DNA of 64,000 nt from Bacteroidota bacterium. Its GTDB lineage: Bacteria > Bacteroidota > Bacteroidia > Cytophagales > Cytophagaceae. The notes beneath the pieces were generated by a model. That model was not told the DNA's origin. It made no database searches and was given only the letters and a program-made list of their open reading frames with translations. This document shows, one piece after another, positions 1 to 8,140 of the stretch. Where the stretch lies: positions 310,001-374,000 of the forward strand of contig JAEYZG010000062.1 in NCBI GenBank assembly GCA_023428135.1, in the 5' to 3' direction. The translations under genes and the position numbers were made by a program. The first letter of the stretch is position 1. Each line of letters begins with the position of its first letter.

Positions 1-224
1 ACTAAATCTGCTGAATTAATAATTGCCTGCACTTTAACATTAGCCGCCGGCTCATAATCAGCAGTGTTTGTATTTAACTGTGCCTTCAGATATCCTATAA
101 TCGTAGCCTTTCCATTTGAAACAACAGGTCCATTATCATCATCTTTTTTACATCCCACCATTGTCATTCCTAGCAATAGTGCCAAAGACCCGCCAATAAA
201 CAGCTTTCTAAAATTTTGTTTCAT
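1..224 (-). CDS. Lipoprotein, N-terminal part only (runs off the window)
   Basis: The ATG at 224 opens a minus-strand frame that stays open to the window edge. The product begins MKQNFRKLFIGGSLALLL and has a lipobox-like MVGC followed by KKDDD, so it should be lipidated at Cys25. Acidic residues right after the lipid Cys are common in Bacteroidota surface lipoproteins. About 74 residues are visible; the part after the linker (VVSNGKATIIGYLKAQLN) suggests the start of a beta-rich carboxypeptidase-regulatory-like or similar domain, but this is not certain. The function is not recognised. The reading frame was read directly from the sequence. Confidence 0.7.
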   Translation of the reverse strand, partial: MKQNFRKLFIGGSLALLLGMTMVGCKKDDDNGPVVSNGKATIIGYLKAQLNTNTADYEPAANVKVQAIINSADL

Positions 225-341
225 GATTTAAAAATCAGTTTTGTTTGTTAAAAATTTGAATTCTTTAAACTTAAAAGTTGCCCGCAATATTAATAAATTC
301 AGATCAATCATTAATAAAAACGACCTGATTTAGCTATAAAG

Positions 342-1196
342 TCAATATTTATAAACTAATTGGCTAATTTGCTTCTTATGAGGAATTATATGAAGTCGAT
401 ATAACCATTCCTGAATATTATCAAGAATTTTTTCGTCAATGCCATTTTCAGTATTCCACTTTGTACTTTCAAACCACACCTTTGAATCTTCTTTCTTCAA
501 TGAATATCGCTCAGAGACCATATCAGGCGCTTCTGGATTTTGCATGAACGCTTCTACCGATTTATTAACGATTTCAAAAAATGAAGTCAGTATGGAACCA
601 TGCTTTTCAAGAAAGTTCTCAGATGCAGCAAATACAAAACAGGGCCAGGGAGTGAGCCGTTCCCCAAGTCTTCTAAACTCCCCTGAATCTACTAAAGGTT
701 TAGTCATATATTTTTCCCATAAAAAAATATCTGCTTTTTCTTGAGATAAAAAAGTTCTCGCCCCCTCGAGATTGCCAACAGCAACCATTTGACTTTCTGA
801 TATCTGCCAACCTCTTTGAGCTGCATCTACATAAGACATAAGATGAGAGCCTGATCCCTGCCTGCTTATTGCATACCTTTTCCCTTCCAACTGATCCACA
901 TGAACATATGGTGAATTTGCAGAGACATGAATTCCCCAGATTAATGGGCTCTCTACATATACTTTCAAAATCTTAAGAGGACTTCCTTTTACGATATCCG
1001 CTGTGATTCCTTCAGTAAGCAAGATTGCACAATCAATCTGATCTTCTTTTAGAGCTGAACACATTGCTCCGGTTCCACCCGGAAAATCTGTCCAAATAAG
1101 ATCCACGCCAGCTTCTTCAAATTTTCCGCTTTGCTTAGCTAAATGAATCGGTAAATTAAAATGTTCCGGTACTCCGCCTAATCTAATGGTAATCAT
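342..1196 (-). CDS. Periplasmic-binding-fold protein, NMT1/THI5-SsuA type
   Basis: The 284-residue protein starts MITIRLGGVPEHFNLPIHLA and contains the FEEAGVDLIWTDFPGGTGAM stretch typical of the NMT1/THI5/SsuA substrate-binding fold (periplasmic binding protein type 2), where an N-terminal lobe recognises a small organic ligand. Unlike most ABC-transporter binding proteins it has no signal peptide or lipobox, and no permease or ATPase gene is adjacent. It may therefore be a cytoplasmic ligand-binding or enzyme-like member of the fold. The family is clear, the ligand is unknown. A possible 55-codon gene lies just upstream on the same strand. Confidence 0.75.
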   Translation of the reverse strand: MITIRLGGVPEHFNLPIHLAKQSGKFEEAGVDLIWTDFPGGTGAMCSALKEDQIDCAILLTEGITADIVKGSPLKILKVYVESPLIWGIHVSANSPYVHVDQLEGKRYAISRQGSGSHLMSYVDAAQRGWQISESQMVAVGNLEGARTFLSQEKADIFLWEKYMTKPLVDSGEFRRLGERLTPWPCFVFAASENFLEKHGSILTSFFEIVNKSVEAFMQNPEAPDMVSERYSLKKEDSKVWFESTKWNTENGIDEKILDNIQEWLYRLHIIPHKKQISQLVYKY

Positions 1197-1240
1197 CTTT
1201 CAGGTATAAATTTGAATCCAAAGGTATTACCGGAAATTCA

Positions 1241-1408
1241 CTATTGAAAGGTCAGGGCAGTAAATCTGCTGATTTGTTTAAAAAATGAATAGCTGGATAT
1301 AGTTCGATTTTTAGATGATGAATCTTGCGATAAAGAACTTTTAAGTTTAGAGAAATAGCTAATTCCGACAAAGAGGGAAAAAACCAAAAGTAGTTTCAGC
1401 AGTTTCAT
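1241..1408 (-). CDS. Possible small secreted or membrane peptide, 55 aa
   Basis: An ATG at 1408 opens 55 codons ending in TAG at 1241. The product starts MKLLKLLLVFSLFVGISYFS, which looks like a signal peptide or single membrane segment, followed by a Ser/Lys-rich tail. It lies 44 bases upstream of the binding-protein gene on the same strand and fills most of a 242-base gap. Support is only the ORF, the plausible N-terminus and the position. No family is recognised and it could be a chance ORF. Confidence 0.35.
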   Translation of the reverse strand: MKLLKLLLVFSLFVGISYFSKLKSSLSQDSSSKNRTISSYSFFKQISRFTALTFQ

Positions 1409-1438
1409 TTTATAGAAATAAAGACCAATTAATATTAT

Positions 1439-1990
1439 ATGTCAATTATCCAACAGATGCCAAAATTGAAAAATTCCTTAATTGGGACTTTTCTCTTCCT
1501 TGCCCTCCTTTCATGCAAAAAAACACAGAAGAACATTTTTTCTGAGCACGGGGTTTCTTTTACCATTCCTGAGGGCTGGGTTATAACACAATCTGAAAGT
1601 TTAAATGACACATTAGGCTTTTTCCTTACTTGTGAAAAGAAAGGGATGAATGAGAGTGGAATGTTTACTCTTAGCTGGATTAACCAGGAGGTGAGCAAAG
1701 AGGAATTTTTACTGCTTCTAAAGAAACAATTATCCCAAAATTCTTTTTATAAAAACACAGGGATTCTGTTCAATGAAATTCAACCCATCAAAAACCTTGG
1801 TCATTTTCAGGTCTCAAGTACTGGATTTATAACCCAATTATCTGGACTAAAACATTCCGGAAAAATTGTTTGCTTCAATTGTAATGGCAGAACATTAGGC
1901 CTTATTTTTCAAACTGCTCAGGAAGACGAGGAGAAAAATAATACCGGCTTTGAAGAAATTCAGAAAAGCTTTGTTTGCAACTTACCTTGA
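1439..1990 (+). CDS. Hypothetical lipoprotein
   Basis: The 183-residue product has a hydrophobic N-terminus and the lipobox LALLSC, so it is probably lipidated at Cys26 and sits in the envelope. The segment after it (HGVSFTIPEGWVITQSE) resembles the start of PsbP/DUF1795-like small domains that carry a 'F.iPegW' motif. An in-frame ATG at 1457 (MPKLKNSLIG) gives a more normal signal peptide and may be the true start. The 3' end overlaps the convergent cupin gene by 9 bases. Specific function unknown. Confidence 0.65.
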   Translation: MSIIQQMPKLKNSLIGTFLFLALLSCKKTQKNIFSEHGVSFTIPEGWVITQSESLNDTLGFFLTCEKKGMNESGMFTLSWINQEVSKEEFLLLLKKQLSQNSFYKNTGILFNEIQPIKNLGHFQVSSTGFITQLSGLKHSGKIVCFNCNGRTLGLIFQTAQEDEEKNNTGFEEIQKSFVCNLP

Positions 1991-2467
1991 AAGTTCCCTG
2001 ATAATAGCAGTCTGCTCAGGAAACAGTTTCAATAAATCTTCTCTATTGGCAAGCTCAAAATCATCAAACGAAAATCCCGGAGCCACCATACAACTAACAA
2101 GAGTATATCCTTCTCCGACTACTTTTGCACCAAACCAGGTGTTTTGGGGTATAAGCAATTGAAAGTGTTCATCATATTGTGCACCTAGTTTATTAACTTC
2201 CAGTCCTTTCTCGGATAACATATAAATTTCTATAGAATTTCCCTGGTGGAAATACCAAATTTCATCTGATTTAATTTTGTGAAAAGCAGAAAACTCTTTG
2301 GCTGTAAGTAAAAAATAAATGCTTGTGGCATAATTTCTGTTTCCTGAATAATCTCTAGATAAGACCGATTCAGGAATTTCTGAATCACTTCTGTAAATTT
2401 CCCTAAAATATCCTCCTTCCGGATGTTTTTCCAATTCAAGTTGGTTAATCAGTTCCTCTGCTTTCAT
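1982..2467 (-). CDS. Cupin family protein (DUF985/Cupin_5)
   Basis: This 161-residue protein is a typical DUF985 cupin: N-terminal LELEKHPEGGYFREIYRS, then SIYFLLTAKEFSAFHKIKSDE, the WYFHQG beta strand and PQNTWFGAKV. The fold is a double-stranded beta helix. Known members are small soluble proteins of uncertain role, possibly sugar or metal binding. The family length matches, so the gene looks complete. It converges on the lipoprotein gene with a 9-base overlap and there is no obvious terminator between them. Confidence 0.85.
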   Translation of the reverse strand: MKAEELINQLELEKHPEGGYFREIYRSDSEIPESVLSRDYSGNRNYATSIYFLLTAKEFSAFHKIKSDEIWYFHQGNSIEIYMLSEKGLEVNKLGAQYDEHFQLLIPQNTWFGAKVVGEGYTLVSCMVAPGFSFDDFELANREDLLKLFPEQTAIIRELSR

Positions 2468-2556
2468 AATTCAAATTAAATCAGAATTTTCCTTAAAAAT
2501 CAAGAGAATAAACAAAATATCACTACTGCAATTATTTACTAAAACTGACTTATAAT

Positions 2557-3126
2557 ATGAAAAAACTTCAGATCCTTTTTTTCATTGGCATTTTAACACT
2601 GACTTCCTTTAAAGGCCATGCTCAGACAAAAATTAAAGGAGTCGATGTTCCAGCTACAATTGATACAGAAAAAGGCAAACTTCTGTTAAACGGAGCCGGT
2701 GTAAGAACCAAATATATATTTGATCTTTATGTTGGAGCTCTCTATCTAAAAGAAAAAAATAAAGATCCCAAAGCTGTTATCAATCAGGATGCCCCTCAAG
2801 CTATCAGAATGTATATTATTTCTGATAAGATCACGAATAAAAAAATGGAAGAGACCATTAAAGAAGGATTTGAAAAAGCTACAAAGGGCAATACCGCACC
2901 TTATAAGACTAAAATTGATCAGTTAATGCTGGCATTTAAGGAGGAAATCCACAATAAAGACATAATTGATATCATCTATTTACCTGGTTCTGGAGTAAAA
3001 CTTTATAAAAACGGGAAATTAAAAACGCAGGTCGAAGGTCTGGATTTTAAAAAATTGTTATTCACAATCTGGCTTGGAGATGAACCGGCAGATGAGGATC
3101 TCAAAGACAGTATGTTGGGAAAATAA
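2557..3126 (+). CDS. Chalcone-isomerase-like exported protein
   Basis: The 189-residue product has a signal peptide (MKKLQILFFIGILTLTSFKG, cleavage after GHAQ) and a chalcone isomerase-like domain: VDVPATIDTEKGKLLLNGAGVR, then YIFDLYVGALYL and IRMYIISDKITNKKM. Bacterial members of this family lack the flavonoid substrate of the plant enzyme and are thought to bind fatty acids or other hydrophobic ligands in the periplasm. The catalytic role is therefore unlikely to be chalcone isomerisation. The gene ends at a strong bidirectional hairpin shared with sucD. Confidence 0.85.
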   Translation: MKKLQILFFIGILTLTSFKGHAQTKIKGVDVPATIDTEKGKLLLNGAGVRTKYIFDLYVGALYLKEKNKDPKAVINQDAPQAIRMYIISDKITNKKMEETIKEGFEKATKGNTAPYKTKIDQLMLAFKEEIHNKDIIDIIYLPGSGVKLYKNGKLKTQVEGLDFKKLLFTIWLGDEPADEDLKDSMLGK

Positions 3127-3130
3127 AAAG

Positions 3131-3159
3131 AGGAGCTGTTTCAATGAAACAGCCCCTTT
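3131..3159. terminator. Bidirectional intrinsic terminator
   Basis: Arms GCTGTTT (3135-3141) and AAACAGC (3147-3153) pair, with further outer pairs beyond one mismatch, and the sequence is AT-rich on both sides. It separates the convergent chalcone-isomerase-like gene and sucD. Confidence 0.75.
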
Positions 3160-3164
3160 GTATT

Positions 3165-4052
3165 TTAAGCAGTTGCTTTGCTTTTTTGAAGCGCCTTTAG
3201 CATTGTTTCTCCGATATCAGCAGGAGATTCAACCACAAACAGGCCACAATCTTTCATGATTTTCATTTTTGCAGCAGCAGTATCATCTGCTCCACCAACA
3301 ATAGCTCCAGCATGTCCCATTCTTCTACCTGCAGGAGCAGTCTGACCAGCAATAAAACCAACAACTGGTTTAGTACCGTTTTCTTTGATCCATTTAGCTG
3401 CTTCAGATTCCATACTTCCACCTATCTCACCGATCATGATGATACCTTCAGTATGCGGATCATCCATTAAAAGCTTAACTGCTTCTTTGGTTGTTGTTCC
3501 AATTACAGGATCTCCACCTATACCGATACAAGTTGACTGTCCCAAACCAACTTTAGAAAGTTGATCTACGGCTTCATAAGTCAATGTTCCGGAACGAGAC
3601 ACGATACCTATTTTACCTGGCTTATGAATAAATGCGGGCATTATACCAACCTTGGCTTCTCCAGGAGTCATTACTCCGGGACAGTTAGGTCCAATAAGCG
3701 TTAGATTTTTTCCTTTGATATATTCTTTTGCTTTAATCATATCTTTTACAGGAATTCCTTCTGTAATACATATGATTACTTTGATACCTGCATCAGCAGC
3801 TTCCATAATGGCATCCGCTGCGAAAGCCGGAGGTACAAAAATTATAGAAACATTAGCACCTGTTTCTTTAACTGCATCTTCAACTGTATTGAAGACAGGT
3901 TTATCAAGATGTTTAGTGCCGCCTTTACCGGGAGTTACTCCTCCAACAACGTTTGTTCCGTATTCGATCATCTGACCTGCATGGAATGTTCCTTCAGAGC
4001 CTGTAAAACCCTGCACTATCACTTTGGACTGTTTATTGACTAGTACGCTCAT
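3165..4052 (-). CDS. sucD: Succinate-CoA ligase, alpha subunit
   Basis: The 295-residue protein is a full-length SucD. It carries the CoA-binding N-terminal Rossmann domain (GFTGSEGTFHAGQMIEYG, VGGVTPGKGG), the GPNCPGVMTPGE motif, and the phosphohistidine loop GRRMGHAGAIVGG with the active His near residue 247. It catalyses substrate-level phosphorylation in the TCA cycle, succinyl-CoA to succinate, together with SucC. The sucC gene is not in the window, so the two subunits are encoded apart, as seen in other Bacteroidota. It is flanked by its own terminator. Confidence 0.97.
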   Translation of the reverse strand: MSVLVNKQSKVIVQGFTGSEGTFHAGQMIEYGTNVVGGVTPGKGGTKHLDKPVFNTVEDAVKETGANVSIIFVPPAFAADAIMEAADAGIKVIICITEGIPVKDMIKAKEYIKGKNLTLIGPNCPGVMTPGEAKVGIMPAFIHKPGKIGIVSRSGTLTYEAVDQLSKVGLGQSTCIGIGGDPVIGTTTKEAVKLLMDDPHTEGIIMIGEIGGSMESEAAKWIKENGTKPVVGFIAGQTAPAGRRMGHAGAIVGGADDTAAAKMKIMKDCGLFVVESPADIGETMLKALQKSKATA

Positions 4053-4172
4053 GAATCTTTAGTTAGATTATACCCCACAAAAATATAAGTTTTTGGTTCT
4101 TATAAAAAAATCCTGCGCATAAAATACTTAAATCTTTAAAAAATGAAATTTCCTGGCTTCTTTTTAGGCTAA

Positions 4173-5087
4173 CTATCTGAATTTTGGGCAATAAATCTTA
4201 CCAGGAATAATATAAATCAGCCTCAAAGAAACCAAGACATAACTATCAGGTCCTACTTTACTTCCCCTTTTGCTTCCAGGCGCTTTGGAAGTTGAATAGG
4301 AATATTCAGAACCTGGATAAAAAAATTGCTCTTCAAGTGTATTATTAATAAAATCTATATCTCTTTTTGCTCCGTTATAAGATCCGAATAAGGATGCTGA
4401 GCGATTTGACATTTGTCTAGTCTCATCACTTTTTAACAGTTCAGGATTAATAAAGTTTCCACTTACATCATCCAGGTAATCAGTAGAAGTATAACGATAT
4501 GTAAATTCCAGCTCAAGATCCCATTGAATTGCAAGCTTATATCGAAATCCAAAACCAGCAGGAACAGAGAATTGTATGTTTGAATATGACTTTCCTTCAG
4601 TTTGAAGCTTTCTCAGGTTTATCCAATGATCCCGGTCATTTTTTGCCTTTGGGTTATGATAAAAAACACCACCTCCCAGTAAAACATATGCATTGTAAAT
4701 AGGACGTTTGCGATAATGATCTGTATTTGGCAGCAGATCATACCTTAACGTGAATGACAGTTCTTTTATATCATTTCTAAAATGAAGATTCCTTAGATAA
4801 TCAGCAGATTCAAGTTTTTTATCCGAAGCTAAAAAATCATCCCCTAAAAGTCTAAACCATAGGAAGTCAAATTCATAAGAAAGTCTTGGATAAATTCTTT
4901 TGTTAAAGCCAAGTGATAAACCTGGTCTAATGGTACTCAATGATGATTTAATATCTCCATTAGCATAACTTCCAGCCCCTCCTATGACAATCGAGTGGTA
5001 TTTACATCTGTAATTATACGGTTGTGCTCTCACTGACTGGAAAGCAATAAAGAATAATAATAAAAAAATGTATAAAAAGTTTCTCAC
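4173..5087 (-). CDS. DUF6089-type outer-membrane beta-barrel protein
   Basis: The 304-residue protein has a signal peptide ending VRAQ and alternating hydrophobic strands (HSIVIGGAGSYANGDIK, RPGLSLGFNKRIYPRLSYEF, SFTLRYDLLP, YNAYVLLGGGVFYHNPKAK) typical of the DUF6089 family of outer-membrane beta barrels in Bacteroidota. The last strand contains VLVSLRLIYII. The start is a GTG at 5087; no ATG lies upstream in frame. The family has no assigned biochemical function. The neighbours do not suggest a specific partner. Confidence 0.75.
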   Translation of the reverse strand: MRNFLYIFLLLFFIAFQSVRAQPYNYRCKYHSIVIGGAGSYANGDIKSSLSTIRPGLSLGFNKRIYPRLSYEFDFLWFRLLGDDFLASDKKLESADYLRNLHFRNDIKELSFTLRYDLLPNTDHYRKRPIYNAYVLLGGGVFYHNPKAKNDRDHWINLRKLQTEGKSYSNIQFSVPAGFGFRYKLAIQWDLELEFTYRYTSTDYLDDVSGNFINPELLKSDETRQMSNRSASLFGSYNGAKRDIDFINNTLEEQFFYPGSEYSYSTSKAPGSKRGSKVGPDSYVLVSLRLIYIIPGKIYCPKFR

Positions 5088-5186
5088 GAATTTAATTGAA
5101 ACTAGACGTTTTTAACGCTCTTTATCTTAATATAGAAATTCGTGTTTAAGTAAACACATTTACGGCAAAAAAATAAAAAAAATCCT

Positions 5187-5225
5187 AAAAAGGTTGAAAT
5201 CATATTCTTATAAGTTCAACCTTTT
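5187..5225 (-). terminator. Intrinsic terminator downstream of the YciE-like gene
   Basis: Perfect 11-bp arms AAAAGGTTGAA (5187-5197) and TTCAACCTTTT (5215-5225), followed on the minus strand by a long U-rich stretch (5163-5186). Confidence 0.75.
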
Positions 5226-5237
5226 CATTTGTCAGGA

Positions 5238-5735
5238 TTAATAATGCAATAATGCTTTTTCATTAATCATGCCTTTTGCAAGATTTGTTAACGCTGCATC
5301 ATCTTCCTGCTTTTCATCTTTTATTTCATGAAAGATATTTCCAACATTCCCATAATCTAAGATATGGGCAAATGCTGCAACAGTACCATAACTTGCAATT
5401 TCATAGTGTTTTGTCTTTTGAAGGCCAACAATCAAAGCGGCATCCATTACATTATCATCTTCAATATCTTTAAAGTATTCTTTAATCTCACTTAATAAGC
5501 CACCCATCACAGGACAAGTTTGTCCAAATGGATCAACGTCCATTTCTCGTGCAATACTATCCAGTCTTTCCTTGTCCTTTATCGTTGTTTTCAAACTTTT
5601 CTCAAAAGCCTTTTTTAAGTCTGGATTAGAACTGTTTTCTATAATTTCCGGCAAAGCTTCTGCCAGTTGGGTTTCTGCACTATATAGATCTCGAAAGAGC
5701 TCTATGAATAGATCGTCAAAACTTCTCACCATCAT
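5238..5735 (-). CDS. YciE/YciF-type ferritin-like protein (DUF892)
   Basis: The frame is open from 5765, but the conserved domain begins at the MMVRSFDDLFIELFRDLYSA Met pair, so the start is placed at 5735 (165 aa). The helical pattern (AETQLAEALPEIIENSSNPDLKKAFE, ALIVGLQKTKHYEIASYGT) matches DUF892 stress proteins with a four-helix ferritin fold. In most relatives the second helix reads like HLEET; here it is SLKTTIKDKERLD, so a usual His/Glu metal-ligand pair appears to be missing, while the later KHYEIASYG helix is kept. Metal binding may be altered. A terminator follows. Confidence 0.8.
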   Translation of the reverse strand: MMVRSFDDLFIELFRDLYSAETQLAEALPEIIENSSNPDLKKAFEKSLKTTIKDKERLDSIAREMDVDPFGQTCPVMGGLLSEIKEYFKDIEDDNVMDAALIVGLQKTKHYEIASYGTVAAFAHILDYGNVGNIFHEIKDEKQEDDAALTNLAKGMINEKALLHY

Positions 5736-5837
5736 AATTCTGAATATTTTATACTTTAATAACAAATATTACAGATTCTTTAGTGCAAGCTTACAATTCT
5801 TTTAACCTTAAAAAACTTAAAAATTATTGGGAAAGGT

Positions 5838-7118
5838 TTAATACCCATACTTGGTTTTCCACAATTTTTTCAGCCTGGTTCGGAGTTCGTTTTCTCTGGC
5901 ATTATTTCCTGGTTCAAATAACTTTCGTCCCTTAATTTTATCAGGTAAAAACTCTTGCTCTACAAAGTTATTATCATAATCATGTGCATATTTATACTCT
6001 TTCCCATACCCTTGTTCTTTCATTAATTTGGTCGGGGCATTCCTCAAATGCATTGGCACTGGCAAATCTCCTGTCTGTCTTACCAGTTCATGAGCCCCTT
6101 TAATGGCAGCATAGGATGCATTACTCTTAGGTGAAGATGCAAGATAGGTAACACATTGAGAAAGGATGATATCAGACTCAGGGTAACCAATAACTTGTAC
6201 AGCCTGAAAGCAGGTGGTAGCCATCACCAGAGCAGTAGGGTTAGCATTTCCAATATCTTCTGAAGCAAGTATAACCAATCTTCTGGCTATGAATTTTACA
6301 TCCTCTCCACCTTCTATCATTCTTGCGAGCCAGTAAACAGCTGCGTTTGGATCACTTCCTCTTATTGACTTTATAAAGGCGGAGATAATATCATAATGCA
6401 TCTCCCCTTGTTTGTCATATAATGCAACTTTCCTCTGCGCTATCTTTAAGACAACTTCATCCGTAATTTCGACCGTTTCCTTATCACTTAAATTGTCAAC
6501 TACCAGTTCAAACAGGTTTAACAATTTCCTGCCATCACCACCGGAAAGATTGAGCATTGCAGCATATTCCTTTATTTCAATCTTTTTTTGTTTCAAAAGG
6601 AAATCCTTCTCCATAGCCTGAATCAGCATGCCTTTTAATTCTTCCTCTTCCAAGGCTTTAAGAGTGTAAACCTGTGACCTTGACAAAAGAGCGCTATTAA
6701 CTTCAAATGAAGGGTTTTCTGTTGTAGCACCGATAAGGGTTATTATCCCTTTCTCAACAGCATTTAACAAAGCATCTTGCTGAGATTTATTAAACCTGTG
6801 AATTTCGTCTATGAAAAGGACTGTCTTACGGGTGCCTCTGGCCCTTTCTATAACCTCTCTTACATCCTTTACGCCTGCGCTAATCGCACTGAGTGTAACA
6901 AAAGGAGTCTTTAACTGAGCCGCAATGATATTAGCCAGTGTTGTCTTACCCACCCCAGGCGGTCCCCAGAAAATCATTGACGGAATAGATCCTGTCTCAA
7001 TAATTTTCCTTAATACAGCATCTTTTCCTACAAGATGTTTCTGACCTATAAAATCATCTAGGCTTGTAGGCCTTAGCCTTTCGGCCAGTGGTTGTCCGGA
7101 TGTATATTTATTTTCTAT
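5838..7118 (-). CDS. rarA: Replication-associated recombination protein A (AAA ATPase)
   Basis: RarA/MgsA is an AAA+ ATPase acting at stalled replication forks. Walker A is GPPGVGKTT, Walker B is FIDEIHRF, sensor 1 is GATTENPSFEVN, and the C-terminal MgsA domain has YWLARMIEGGEDVKFIARRL and ASEDIGNANPTA. The first ATG (6977) lies inside the AAA domain, just before Walker A. Upstream the frame stays open and encodes the conserved RarA N-terminus PLAERLRPTSLDDFIGQKHL, with a TAG at 7122-7124. There is no ATG in that extension; candidates are ATA at 7118 (giving M-ENKYTSGQPLAERL, 426 aa) or CTG at 7088. The start is uncertain, the function is not. Confidence 0.93.
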   Translation of the reverse strand: MENKYTSGQPLAERLRPTSLDDFIGQKHLVGKDAVLRKIIETGSIPSMIFWGPPGVGKTTLANIIAAQLKTPFVTLSAISAGVKDVREVIERARGTRKTVLFIDEIHRFNKSQQDALLNAVEKGIITLIGATTENPSFEVNSALLSRSQVYTLKALEEEELKGMLIQAMEKDFLLKQKKIEIKEYAAMLNLSGGDGRKLLNLFELVVDNLSDKETVEITDEVVLKIAQRKVALYDKQGEMHYDIISAFIKSIRGSDPNAAVYWLARMIEGGEDVKFIARRLVILASEDIGNANPTALVMATTCFQAVQVIGYPESDIILSQCVTYLASSPKSNASYAAIKGAHELVRQTGDLPVPMHLRNAPTKLMKEQGYGKEYKYAHDYDNNFVEQEFLPDKIKGRKLFEPGNNARENELRTRLKKLWKTKYGY

Positions 7119-7160
7119 GATCTAACAGAGTTTTGGAAATCAAAATTTGAAAATTTTCTT

Positions 7161-8111
7161 ATGTTTAACAAATTAAAAAAAATTTCGGTTTACCAACGAA
7201 ACAGAATTTTGAAGCAGGATTTAAAATCTCATGGGTTGTTATTATTATCAACCCTTATAGCAGGAGCTAATTATACAATCTCAAAATTTGCAACACCGGA
7301 ATATATCGCTCCTTCTGCAATTATCTTACTGAGAATTATTGCAACAATTCTACTTTTCAACGCATTAGGTTTTTTTGTAAAAGAAAAAATAGATATATCT
7401 GACAGAAAAAGAATATTTTATTGTGCTCTCTTTGGTGTTGCCTGCAATCAATTACTTTTCTACAAAGGATTAAGCCTAACTTCTCCGATCAATGCTTCTT
7501 TAATGATGACAGTGAGCCCAATTATTGTACTTGTTATCTCTGCTATCAATGGTTTTGAAAGAATTACCTCTTTCAGAGTTTTAGGATTAATTTTGGGTAC
7601 TATAGGTACAGCCGCTCTATTACTTTCCGGGAAGGCTCAATTTCACGAACTTTTTATAGGTGATATTCTTGTACTTTTAAATGCAGTTAGCTGGGCATTA
7701 TTTCTGGTAATAGCAAAGCCTCTACTAGCAAAATATCATTTTATTACCGTTTCCAAGTGGATGTTCAACCTGGGCTTCTTCCTAGTTCTCCCTTTCAGTT
7801 TTAATTCTTTTATGGAAACTAAATGGCAAAACTTCGATACGACAGCATATCTGTCCATTGGTTTCATAATAATTTTCGCAACATACATTTCTTATATTCT
7901 CAATGTTGGAGTATTAAAAAAAGTAAACCCATCAGTTGCCGGAAGTTATATTTACGTACAACCTGTTTTTGCTGCTGTCATTGCCTTGATGATGGGAAAA
8001 GATGAATTGACACCAGAAAAAATTGCTTATAGCCTTTTAATACTAACAGGTGTATTTCTTATAAACAAACAACCTCACAAAAAAACAAGAGATCAGGTCT
8101 ATTCAAACTGA
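7161..8111 (+). CDS. EamA/DMT-superfamily exporter
   Basis: About ten hydrophobic helices in two EamA repeats (first with LSTLIAGANYTISKFATPEYIAPSAIILLRI, split by short loops; second with DILVLLNAVSWALFLVIAKPL) define a drug/metabolite transporter family member of the inner membrane. The frame is open from 7092, but that overlaps the divergent rarA 5' end; ATG 7161 (MFNKLKKISV, 316 aa) fits family length better. The substrate cannot be inferred. The 3' end is embedded in its terminator hairpin. Confidence 0.85.
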   Translation: MFNKLKKISVYQRNRILKQDLKSHGLLLLSTLIAGANYTISKFATPEYIAPSAIILLRIIATILLFNALGFFVKEKIDISDRKRIFYCALFGVACNQLLFYKGLSLTSPINASLMMTVSPIIVLVISAINGFERITSFRVLGLILGTIGTAALLLSGKAQFHELFIGDILVLLNAVSWALFLVIAKPLLAKYHFITVSKWMFNLGFFLVLPFSFNSFMETKWQNFDTTAYLSIGFIIIFATYISYILNVGVLKKVNPSVAGSYIYVQPVFAAVIALMMGKDELTPEKIAYSLLILTGVFLINKQPHKKTRDQVYSN

Positions 8112-8130
8112 TCTCTTTAATATTTTATTA
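8088..8130 (+). terminator. Terminator overlapping the exporter stop codon
   Basis: Perfect 9-bp arms AGAGATCAG (8088-8096) and CTGATCTCT (8108-8116) with an 11-base loop, then T-rich sequence to about 8130. The exporter stop codon TGA (8109-8111) lies inside the 3' arm. It also faces the end of convergent galE. Confidence 0.7.
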
Positions 8131-8140
8131 TATAAATAAA

